Below are positions 1 through 7,086 of a DNA stretch of 15,894 bases, piece by piece. The stretch is from Proteobacteria bacterium UBA1673 (GTDB lineage Bacteria > Pseudomonadota > Gammaproteobacteria > Comchoanobacterales > Comchoanobacteraceae), in contig DCKN01000045.1 of NCBI GenBank assembly GCA_002320385.1, positions 1 to 15,894 of the forward strand, read 5' to 3'. A program made the translations under genes and the position numbers. Within the stretch, counting starts at the first letter, position 1, and every line of letters starts with the position of its first letter. The notes below the pieces were generated by a model. The model did no database searches. It had not been told where the DNA came from and worked only from the letters and a program-made list of their open reading frames with translations.

Positions 1-627
1 AAGGCTGAAAAAGCAATTATGTTACTGGCTGTATTATTCATGCGCCCTCTTACTACACTGATGGGCTTCGTGATTGGTAATGTGTTAGCAAGTATTTCTA
101 CATTTATGTTCTATCAAATTATTATTCCATTGCTTGACATGCAAATTGGCTCTTGGGCGCAGGGCTATACATCGCTTATTCTTGGCGGAACGGTAGGAGC
201 AACTAAAGTTTTGGATACAAATGATGTGACAGTCCAAGCAGTTATGACCATGCTTGCGCTTATCATGTTTACCATGGTGTTTTATTACATGATTTTAAAT
301 GCATATAGCCTTATCTACAAACTACCTGATGCCATTAATCAGTGGATTGGTATTAACATGGCCGGTAATGGTAAAGAAGAAGAGATCCTACAACAAGTAT
401 CAGGTGAAACCAATAATATTACAGGCTCGCTGACCAGCGCCAGCACAAGTATTGCTGGTAAACAAGGCGAAGTAAGTAAAGCAGGCGGTGGACTTGATGC
501 TGGTTCAAGTTATCAACAGGGTAAACAGAGTTATCAAAAAGACAGGAATGCTGGTGAGATGAGCGGGAACAATATTTTCTCATCGGGTCCTGGTCGAGAA
601 GGCGGTCAAACAAAGAAGAAAAAGTAG
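1..627 (+). CDS. dotA: DotA/TraY-family membrane protein, C-terminal part (5' end outside window)
   Basis: The reading frame is open from base 1 (first residues KAEKAI) to a TAG at 625-627, so only the last 208 residues of a larger protein are seen. The start KAE..(I/L)LL..F.RP aligns with residues 928-943 of the next gene, and with the KAE...RP segment that follows the HPEG.DFLGKAE signature of DotA proteins. Two or three membrane segments are visible, near window residues 7-48 and 82-105. Then comes a short segment ending LIYKLPDAINQWIG and a low-complexity hydrophilic tail rich in Gly, Ser, Gln and Lys that ends in KKKK. This short tail resembles the end of Legionella DotA as I recall it, so I take this copy to be the orthologue of DotA, the polytopic inner-membrane component of the Dot/Icm T4BSS. 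An internal ATG at base 19 is not a real start. The stop is 11 bases before the second dotA-like gene, suggesting one transcript. Confidence 0.8.
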   Translation, partial: KAEKAIMLLAVLFMRPLTTLMGFVIGNVLASISTFMFYQIIIPLLDMQIGSWAQGYTSLILGGTVGATKVLDTNDVTVQAVMTMLALIMFTMVFYYMILNAYSLIYKLPDAINQWIGINMAGNGKEEEILQQVSGETNNITGSLTSASTSIAGKQGEVSKAGGGLDAGSSYQQGKQSYQKDRNAGEMSGNNIFSSGPGREGGQTKKKK

Positions 628-638
628 GTTGGTAGTTA

Positions 639-3600
639 ATGAGTATTGAAAAAATCGATACACGATACAAAATGCGCTGGCAAATCATTAGGGTCATGCT
701 CTATATAGGCCTGCTGGCAAGCACGCTAAAACTTGAGATTTATGCGCAAGAAAGCGTATCAACTTATAATCAGTTTGTTCTTCCAACCGACGTGCTATCC
801 AGTGGCGAGACCTGCACTGGCCCTAATTCAGCACAAGCCAATATTTTCGTGACAGCAAAAAATAATGGTTGGCTCTACTCAGGCTTTATGTATAGTGCTT
901 TTCTCACATCCCTCAATCAATATTCAGCAGCCCATGGTAGCGCATCGAGTGCTTACAGCTGGGATTCTGAGGTGCCTATTAATACTTCAGATCTATTTAC
1001 GCTGTCCGCATGTGATTATAGCTACTGTATTTTGCAAAAGATATTTGGGCAAATGCCAGGCTTATTTTTTGCTAACGGTTCACCAAAATGCGCTGAAACG
1101 AATAATATTGGCCCTGAAGTCATCAGTAATCTTTTACGATTAATGAATATCGGTATATTTACTGTTGTTTCCCTCATGGTTGCCTACGGGCTAATTGGAA
1201 AAGGCGTATTAGTTGGTGGTTTTGAAGGTGATATATTACAAAAGAACTTTACTTTCTCAACCGCAAGCAGGATAGCTGTCGCTATGTTTAGTATTATTCC
1301 CATGCCTGGTATCGGTTACTCTGCTATGCAGAATTTTATGATGTACGTCGTGCTGCTAGGCGTTGGTTTTGCTGACTCAACATTTCGGGTTGGTCTCGAT
1401 GCATATTTGAATTATGGTGCGGTATTTAGTTTTGCAGGCCTGAAAAGTAGCGACGCCAGTCAAAGTAGCGAGATTGATTTCACGACCAACAACGTCCAGA
1501 ATCTCATCAATACCAGCGCATCACCTGATGGTGCCAAGTACGCTAGTGTCATGAGTCGCATGAGTTGTGCTTACTACACAGTGATTCAAGATAGAGTTTC
1601 GAACTATGAAAATTACAATACCTCTGTGGCCAATGATGCTTTGATTAACGTATTTCCGAATGCTCAAACAGTGAGCTTTAATGATGTGATCTCAATCGAT
1701 ACCACCTCTAGCCAAACAGAAGCCATCATCAAGTTTGGTAACTATAGCGCTAGTACACCACCTGACAATCCCCAGTGCGGAACGGTGACGTGGAAGGTAC
1801 CATCTGGACAAACCCCTAATGATTTTATCGCATCACCAGCTTATCAAATGCTGCAGACGCTTTATCAATCGTCAGGGAAAATCTTTGAAAATGTTAATCG
1901 ATTCAATCTTAACGGCTTCAAGACTCAATCAGAGCAAGATTACTACACCTGCTTACAAGGGACAAATATCATGTATTCAGGACTCGTCATGTATACCGAT
2001 GTTGGGGGCAGACAACTTTATAGACCATTTGGGCGAATCTGTACTTATGATCCATCAACCACCGACAGGACGTATAATTTGCAAGAGTTTGTCAATGATA
2101 TATCACCCTATACATCGAATAATCAGATTGATTGGGTAGATGGATGCAGTGGAGACTGTTTGAGTCAGTACAGCAAGCAGTTCATCAGCGATGTGGCTGC
2201 AGCGATCTCAGAAAACGGAATCGATGTGACTAAGCAAATGACATCTCAGCAACTACAAATGTTTTCATTTGGCAATGGTAGTGGCGCGACAGACCCAACA
2301 AACTGGGTGATTAATACAGGTAATACACAGTTTAATCAGAACTATATAGGGGATTTACTGGTGCTCGTGCAAGACTATCGGTTTTTAGCATGGAGTCTTC
2401 AAGAACAGTCCAGTCTGGACAACTTATACGCAAAGCTGATTGCTCCGCCAGCCTCGATGCCATCGAGCAGTAATGCGCCTGATCTTACGGCAACCATGAA
2501 TACAGCCAGTCTAAACTTGATGACACAAAGTATCCTAGCGCCATTTTTTGGAAGCAAATCAGTAGACTTTGTAAACTTCCAAGGAAAGATTCTTTGGAAA
2601 AATCTTGCGATTTCTGCGAGTAATTTCACCACGTCACTGGTGATGATCATGCAGCGCTTGATTGGGTTTCACTACTACGATAAGGGTACCGTGATGACAC
2701 TATCCTGGTATGCAAGTGAAGGTAAAAATAGTCACCCCAGCGTATCATCAACCTGCAAATCAACCTATCAAAGTAATTGTAGCGGTTCTGCAGTTGATAA
2801 TTGTTATAATGCCATGAACAATGCTGGATGCTTCATGAATGATGACGGCGTTGGCCGTGGACTACTAGGTACAACTGCAATGATGTACAATGTTGGGTCA
2901 GATAATCAACAATCCGATATCGTCATCTATGATCCCTTGGCAGACTACATAGAGATTGGCTATACAGTGCTCACTGCCGCTTCATATTATTTATTCCAGA
3001 ACAATATGGAGGTAATTGCATTGTATATTGAACTAGCAGCTACAAGCTTTGCCTGGAATACATTGGCAGATGTTGGGAAGGCATGGGCATTAATGCAATC
3101 AAAACCAGATTTGCCCCCATGGTGTCCACGTTTTTGTAAAAATGTAATTATTACCTATATCGAAACGGCGAAGATGGTAGTTGATTTTTTCGTGCAACTT
3201 GACCAAGACCGTATTGGTTTTTACAACAGTCTTGGTACGACATTTATGGTCCTATTTATACCTTTTGGTGCAGTTTTGACCATTTTACTACCATTATACC
3301 CAACCATTATATTCATTGTCGGCATATTTGGCTGGTTAGCATCGGTAGTTGAAGCCTTAATTGCTGGCCCTATGGTGGCAGTTGGCTTGTGCCACCCAGA
3401 AGGCAGTGATTTTCTTGGCAAAGCAGAAATGGGGTTTGGGATTCTTCTACAGACTTTTTTAAGACCCGTTTTGATTGTTCTTGGCGTATTTCTCTCAATC
3501 GCTGCGATCAATTTATCCTTCTATGCTTTCAACGTTGCTTACGCCACCCAGTACGCCTACCTAGCAGGGGGTAGCAATTCACCATTAGGAGGCGCAATGA

Positions 3601-4334
3601 ATCTTTTTAATAACTGGGAAGTAAATATCGCCATTATTTTAAGTTTAGTGATGATCTATGCCTACGTCTCTTGGCAACTGGTTTCTTTTTGCTGCGTCAA
3701 TATGATTGGCTTTAGTAACCAAGTACTGATGTGGGTAAGCTCAGGATCGGCTAGAGACAGTCGATTCAGCAGTAGTGGTGCTGATATTCTTGCAGCTGCT
3801 AAATCACAAGTGTCATCTGATGCCGGCTCAGTCGGCCAAGGCTTAGGCAGTGTTTCCGGGAAAACGCCTGAAATTGGCGCTATAGCCAAAGGCTTCGGAG
3901 AACAGATAAGCCGTATACCAGGATTAGCGTCGAAGGAACAGCGCGGGTTCAGCAAAGACGAGGCCGGAAATTGGAAAGCTGATGCGTCAAAACTCAGCGG
4001 CAGCATCTACAAAATGGGCAAGTCAGTCTATGACATTGGCTATACACCGGCAAAATTACTCCACTTGACTGGAGTAACAGTCGGAACTATCAGAGAGAAG
4101 TATTTAGGAAATACCCGCTTTGGTCTAGAAAAAGGAACGATGGAAAAGTATTATACTCGAACTGGTAAAGCCAGTGCGCAAGAGAGACAAGCATTTCGCA
4201 ATATGATGAAAGAGCATACTATTGGAGGATCATATAAGATTCGCGGGACAACATTATTTGGTTTCCATGCTGTCAAGCCATCCTTCGCGGCAGAGACAAA
4301 AGCATGGGCTAATAATATCCTAAATCGTAAATAA
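639..4334 (+). CDS. Second DotA/TraY-family type IVB secretion membrane protein, 1231 aa
   Basis: This is a complete DotA-like protein. Residues about 14-37 form a signal peptide (basic residues, hydrophobic core, IYAQ). Membrane segments follow near 165-195 and 210-245. A large, probably periplasmic domain with many Cys, Asn and Ser residues spans about 250-650. Further hydrophobic segments lie near 655-675, 770-805, 862-912, 932-965 and 993-1025. The family signature GLCHPEGSDFLGKAE is at 916-930, followed by RP at 942-943. The soluble tail (about 1035-1231) is basic and much longer than that of the upstream copy. Legionella DotA is about 1050 aa, so this protein is longer than usual. The start ATG at 639 lies 11 bases after the stop of the upstream dotA-like gene, with only a weak AGG-type ribosome site, so coupled translation is likely. 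I infer a role in the inner-membrane channel or assembly. Whether it replaces or supplements the upstream DotA cannot be told. A TraY of an IncI-type conjugation system is the alternative, but the Dot/Icm surroundings favour DotA. Confidence 0.8.
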   Translation: MSIEKIDTRYKMRWQIIRVMLYIGLLASTLKLEIYAQESVSTYNQFVLPTDVLSSGETCTGPNSAQANIFVTAKNNGWLYSGFMYSAFLTSLNQYSAAHGSASSAYSWDSEVPINTSDLFTLSACDYSYCILQKIFGQMPGLFFANGSPKCAETNNIGPEVISNLLRLMNIGIFTVVSLMVAYGLIGKGVLVGGFEGDILQKNFTFSTASRIAVAMFSIIPMPGIGYSAMQNFMMYVVLLGVGFADSTFRVGLDAYLNYGAVFSFAGLKSSDASQSSEIDFTTNNVQNLINTSASPDGAKYASVMSRMSCAYYTVIQDRVSNYENYNTSVANDALINVFPNAQTVSFNDVISIDTTSSQTEAIIKFGNYSASTPPDNPQCGTVTWKVPSGQTPNDFIASPAYQMLQTLYQSSGKIFENVNRFNLNGFKTQSEQDYYTCLQGTNIMYSGLVMYTDVGGRQLYRPFGRICTYDPSTTDRTYNLQEFVNDISPYTSNNQIDWVDGCSGDCLSQYSKQFISDVAAAISENGIDVTKQMTSQQLQMFSFGNGSGATDPTNWVINTGNTQFNQNYIGDLLVLVQDYRFLAWSLQEQSSLDNLYAKLIAPPASMPSSSNAPDLTATMNTASLNLMTQSILAPFFGSKSVDFVNFQGKILWKNLAISASNFTTSLVMIMQRLIGFHYYDKGTVMTLSWYASEGKNSHPSVSSTCKSTYQSNCSGSAVDNCYNAMNNAGCFMNDDGVGRGLLGTTAMMYNVGSDNQQSDIVIYDPLADYIEIGYTVLTAASYYLFQNNMEVIALYIELAATSFAWNTLADVGKAWALMQSKPDLPPWCPRFCKNVIITYIETAKMVVDFFVQLDQDRIGFYNSLGTTFMVLFIPFGAVLTILLPLYPTIIFIVGIFGWLASVVEALIAGPMVAVGLCHPEGSDFLGKAEMGFGILLQTFLRPVLIVLGVFLSIAAINLSFYAFNVAYATQYAYLAGGSNSPLGGAMNLFNNWEVNIAIILSLVMIYAYVSWQLVSFCCVNMIGFSNQVLMWVSSGSARDSRFSSSGADILAAAKSQVSSDAGSVGQGLGSVSGKTPEIGAIAKGFGEQISRIPGLASKEQRGFSKDEAGNWKADASKLSGSIYKMGKSVYDIGYTPAKLLHLTGVTVGTIREKYLGNTRFGLEKGTMEKYYTRTGKASAQERQAFRNMMKEHTIGGSYKIRGTTLFGFHAVKPSFAAETKAWANNILNRK

Positions 4335-4504
4335 AAAAAGTTAATCTAATGACAGCGCAAATCTTATGGCGAAAAATCATGCCAACTGGAAAAGGAAAAG
4401 CACAGCTTGATTAAAAAAACGGTGCACGGACACAGTTTCAAATTAATAATAACTGATACTGATGGTTGAATAAATATCTACGTGACTCGTACGTTGTACC
4501 AAAT
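4335..4504. other. Convergent intergenic region between the dotA-like gene and dotB
   Basis: These 170 AT-rich bases separate the end of the plus-strand dotA pair from the end of the minus-strand dotDCB unit. A terminator for one or both would be expected. I see only weak complementarity: a short GTG/CAC arm next to a run of seven T on the minus strand near 4413-4435, and a GTAC-gtt-GTAC element near 4489-4499. Neither is a convincing GC-rich hairpin. No coding sequence longer than about 20 codons is supported. Confidence 0.4.
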
Positions 4505-5650
4505 TCAATCTTTTGCGTGCAAATCAGCGTCCTGACCCTTAGAGTAGCGCTCAATATTAGCTAAGACATCATCACCAATGATACCAGCTTTGTGTTTAGC
4601 TTGGGCATCATGAAGCATTGTTTGACCTCTTTCTTTGACAATCTTGCGAACTTCTATACTAACTTGATCAGGATTGAGCTGGGACAACTTATTTCGCATT
4701 GCCGGGTCAAAAACTAGATACTCTCGCAGAGGTGTTCGCTTTTTATCAACAGTAGGAACAAGCTTTTGCCATATAATTAGACGCATAGTTTCAACGAGAT
4801 CTAAGATCTTACTATTTCGTTCCTCTTCAGGGAAGCTATTGACCAAACGACGTACCGTTTCAGCCACACCGTTAGCATGCACGGTTGTATAGCATGGGTG
4901 ACCAGTCAAAGACGCTTCAAGCAAAGCATCAATAGTGATTTTATCTCGACATTCGCCCACGAGAATTAGCCTTGGCTTACGTCTCAAGGCGTTTCGAATA
5001 CCTGCTTCAAAAGAGGGTAAGTGACGTGGAATTTCGCTTTGACTGACCACACAAGATGTTTTTTGAATACTATCATAGACAAACTCAATTGGGGATTCAT
5101 AGGTTAAAATCTTACGGTTACAGTTTGGGTCCTCAGCAAAATTTCTAATCACTGATGCCAATAGAGTACTTTTACCTGACCCTGTGGCCCCCGTGATGTA
5201 TACAGCACCTTCAGGAGGCGCAATATTATCGATAATATTCTGAGGCAAGTCCATATCAGCAAGGAGTGGGGGTGTTGTTGGAATACTTCTCAATGTGATT
5301 TGAATGCCAGTAAATCCTTCAACAAGACAGGCTGTGGCATTGACCCTAAAGCGGTACCGTTCAACACGGTTTGGTCGAAATTCATAATAAGTATCTAAAT
5401 CAGTACCAGAGGCAAGTTGTGTCGTGCCGTTGGGGCCATAAATACTGTTAAGTAGAAAAGCAACTTCATTTTTAGATATCTTTCTGCGTGTTGTTTGATA
5501 AAGAACGCCATAAATTTCTGCATAGATTTTTTCATCAGTTTGTATTGTGATATCTGACGCTTGGTTTTTAACTAAAAATGCGAGAAGATTATCAAGATCC
5601 GCCGGGGTAATTCTATCCCGAGGTTCATTTGGCATTAAATATGGATCCAT
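4505..5650 (-). CDS. dotB: DotB, cytoplasmic secretion ATPase of the Dot/Icm T4BSS
   Basis: DotB is a hexameric AAA+ ATPase of the PilT/VirB11 secretion-ATPase superfamily that docks on the cytoplasmic side of the Dot/Icm machine and powers substrate transfer. Counting from the ATG at 5650, the protein has 381 residues, close to the 377 of Legionella DotB. The N-terminal domain carries ASDITIQ and an AEIYG..Y segment typical of PilT-like proteins. The ATPase core shows Walker A GATGSGKS (about 154-161), an Asp box TYESPIEF (about 184-191), a Walker B-type segment LILVGECRD (about 228-236) and the His box TTVHAN (about 255-260). All expected catalytic residues appear intact. The open frame extends to a GTG at 5659, but that codon has no purine-rich site upstream. 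The ATG at 5650 has a GTGAG about 8 bases ahead and is preferred; a third possible start is 5635. The gene is last in dotD-dotC-dotB, 71 bases after dotC. Confidence 0.95.
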   Translation of the reverse strand: MDPYLMPNEPRDRITPADLDNLLAFLVKNQASDITIQTDEKIYAEIYGVLYQTTRRKISKNEVAFLLNSIYGPNGTTQLASGTDLDTYYEFRPNRVERYRFRVNATACLVEGFTGIQITLRSIPTTPPLLADMDLPQNIIDNIAPPEGAVYITGATGSGKSTLLASVIRNFAEDPNCNRKILTYESPIEFVYDSIQKTSCVVSQSEIPRHLPSFEAGIRNALRRKPRLILVGECRDKITIDALLEASLTGHPCYTTVHANGVAETVRRLVNSFPEEERNSKILDLVETMRLIIWQKLVPTVDKKRTPLREYLVFDPAMRNKLSQLNPDQVSIEVRKIVKERGQTMLHDAQAKHKAGIIGDDVLANIERYSKGQDADLHAKD

Positions 5651-5721
5651 AAATGGCACTCACAACACTATTGATGAAGATTATAACTCATTAAGGGAGT
5701 ATTTGCAGAAATTATTTGGAA

Positions 5722-6489
5722 TTATTGCGTTGGTAACAGCGCAGGTTTCCAGCTCGTAGATTCATTAGGTGTAAGTTCGGACGCTTTAGTGATCTTCACA
5801 ATCCGGTCATTCAGGCGCATTGACTGACCATTGCCAGTGATACCATAGTTGGCAGTCGATGAGTAGGTTGGAGAAATCATGCCTTGGGACAACAGCTTAT
5901 GATAGAGAATCATTCCAGCAATATCACGCTGCATGATGCCAATATTGGCAGCAAAAATACTTCTAGCTTGCCATCTGCCGACTTTCCAACCTTCAATCAA
6001 CCCCTCATCCCAAGCAACACGTTCATCATTATTCTCTGGTAACATTTTGCTATTTGGGAGATCCGGTTTCTTAAACTGCATACTGAGATAATTGCGCCAA
6101 TTCGGAATCGCTGACGAGAATCTCGCAGGTTGTATAATCTCAATGATACGATCAGACACGCGAATATTTGTCGCATTTGTCATAGTCACATTACCTGTAC
6201 TCTCTCTTAAAATCGGCGGGATGACTTCATTTTTGAGCAGTAGTTGTCTAAAATTGAAAGTATTATCTAGGTTACGGCTGACAGCTTCGAGGTGGTTATT
6301 GACGTAGGCGCTCTCCCAATACAAAGCATATTTGGTTGCGTAGGCAACCGCAGTGCTTTTGACCATGGTTTTTCTATTTTCACTACGGACTATTGGATCA
6401 ACGCTAGACGAACTCGAACTGCATCCACCGAGTAGCATCAGCACCGGTAAAATTAGAATCAATTTGATTTTCATACAGTGTCTCATCAT
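5722..6489 (-). CDS. dotC: DotC, outer-membrane lipoprotein of the T4BSS core complex
   Basis: DotC is a lipoprotein which, with DotD, brings the secretin-like DotH to the outer membrane and forms part of the core-complex cap. The N-terminus is a lipoprotein signal: KIK, a hydrophobic run, then lipobox LLGGC with Cys23, followed by a run of Ser. The rest matches the DotC family: a long helical N-terminal part (LDNTFNFRQLLL...VIPPIL), IRVSDR, a WRNYLSM segment, WKVGRWQA...AANI, GMILYHKLL and a C-terminal YGITGNG...LNDR...IT motif. It is 255 residues against about 303 in Legionella; the loss is near the C-terminus, where ELTPNESTSWKP is reached much earlier. The start at 6489 overlaps the dotD stop as ATGA, which favours translational coupling. 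An in-frame ATG at 6474 with GAGA 8 bases ahead would give an equally good signal peptide. Confidence 0.92.
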   Translation of the reverse strand: MMRHCMKIKLILILPVLMLLGGCSSSSSSVDPIVRSENRKTMVKSTAVAYATKYALYWESAYVNNHLEAVSRNLDNTFNFRQLLLKNEVIPPILRESTGNVTMTNATNIRVSDRIIEIIQPARFSSAIPNWRNYLSMQFKKPDLPNSKMLPENNDERVAWDEGLIEGWKVGRWQARSIFAANIGIMQRDIAGMILYHKLLSQGMISPTYSSTANYGITGNGQSMRLNDRIVKITKASELTPNESTSWKPALLPTQ

Positions 6490-7007
6490 GACTTATAGTA
6501 ACGTAACTCCAAGACATTGTCCTTGGTCAGCGATATCGCAGCTTGCGTCTGAACTTTGTATGCAACATCACGAACTAGATCTGATATATAGACATCATTG
6601 GCTGTCACAGAGACGATGATAGGCAATGGCGGCTTAGTTCCGATTGTTCGGTAGTGAAGCTTAGATGTTGTCGCAATCTTACCGAGGAGGGTCTCGACAG
6701 GGCCTGTCCAATCAATACTAATCTTTCCTGCTTTAATGCGCACCAGGTTTGGATCAGACTTAAACTGATTAACCTCATGCACAGAGCGCTGTATTTGCGC
6801 CAACTCCGCCAATGATTGACTCACTGATGCTGCTGCTTCAGCAAGCTTATCGTTGCTATCAACCTCATCAAATCTACTCGATTTTGCTGCTTTAGTCAGT
6901 GCGCTGTAGAGCTCACTCGTATTTTTAGTTTCGCTAGACGACGGCCCTGAGTCAGATGAGCAACCGGACAATACAAGCGCTGACAAGATGAATAGTACCC
7001 GAATCAT
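6486..7007 (-). CDS. dotD: DotD, outer-membrane lipoprotein of the T4BSS core complex
   Basis: DotD is a small lipoprotein whose C-terminal domain resembles the N0 domain of secretins. It works with DotC to place DotH in the outer membrane. The signal peptide is MIRVLFILSALVLSGC, with lipobox LSGC and Cys16. It is followed by a Ser-rich linker, a helical region (about 30-85) and the folded domain from about residue 88: IKAGKISIDWTGPVETLLGKIA, ...PPLPIIVSV..NDVYISDLVRDVAYK...LELRYY. Length is 173 aa; Legionella DotD is 163. The codon before this ATG is an in-frame TTG (7010), which I reject because the ATG is served by AAAGG 10 bases upstream. It is the first gene of the dotD-dotC-dotB unit, and the stop overlaps the dotC start. 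Confidence 0.93.
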   Translation of the reverse strand: MIRVLFILSALVLSGCSSDSGPSSSETKNTSELYSALTKAAKSSRFDEVDSNDKLAEAAASVSQSLAELAQIQRSVHEVNQFKSDPNLVRIKAGKISIDWTGPVETLLGKIATTSKLHYRTIGTKPPLPIIVSVTANDVYISDLVRDVAYKVQTQAAISLTKDNVLELRYYKS

Positions 7008-7035
7008 CAAAAAACGACCTTTTGCGTATATCTAT

Positions 7036-7064
7036 ATTCAATCGTAACATGATACTATTGTCAA
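7036..7064 (-). promoter_or_regulatory. Candidate sigma-70 promoter for dotD-dotC-dotB
   Basis: On the minus strand, a perfect TTGACA (7064-7059) is followed after 17 bases by TTGAAT (7041-7036; 4 of 6 match to TATAAT). It lies entirely in the 79-base gap between the methyltransferase-like gene and dotD, about 30 bases upstream of the dotD ATG. This suggests dotDCB can be transcribed apart from the preceding two genes. It rests on sequence match alone. Confidence 0.55.
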
Positions 7065-7086
7065 GTTTTCACTTGAATTATTAAGG

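Noticed and set aside
19..21. ATG at base 19 as the start of a separate 202-aa protein
   Set aside because: The frame is open to the left window edge, and the preceding residues KAEKAI continue the DotA signature, so it is an internal Met.
4359..4424. 21-codon frame between the dotA-like gene and dotB
   Set aside because: It has no convincing ribosome site and no resemblance to a known small protein; likely chance.
4413..4435. Possible rho-independent terminator after dotB (minus strand, run of T)
   Set aside because: Only about three base pairs of stem (GTG/CAC) precede the T run, which is too weak to call.
5666..5702. TATAAT on the minus strand between dotC and dotB as a dotB promoter
   Set aside because: The -10 hexamer is perfect, but the best -35 at usual spacing (CTGCAA) matches only 3 of 6. 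Expression from the dotD promoter explains dotB well enough.
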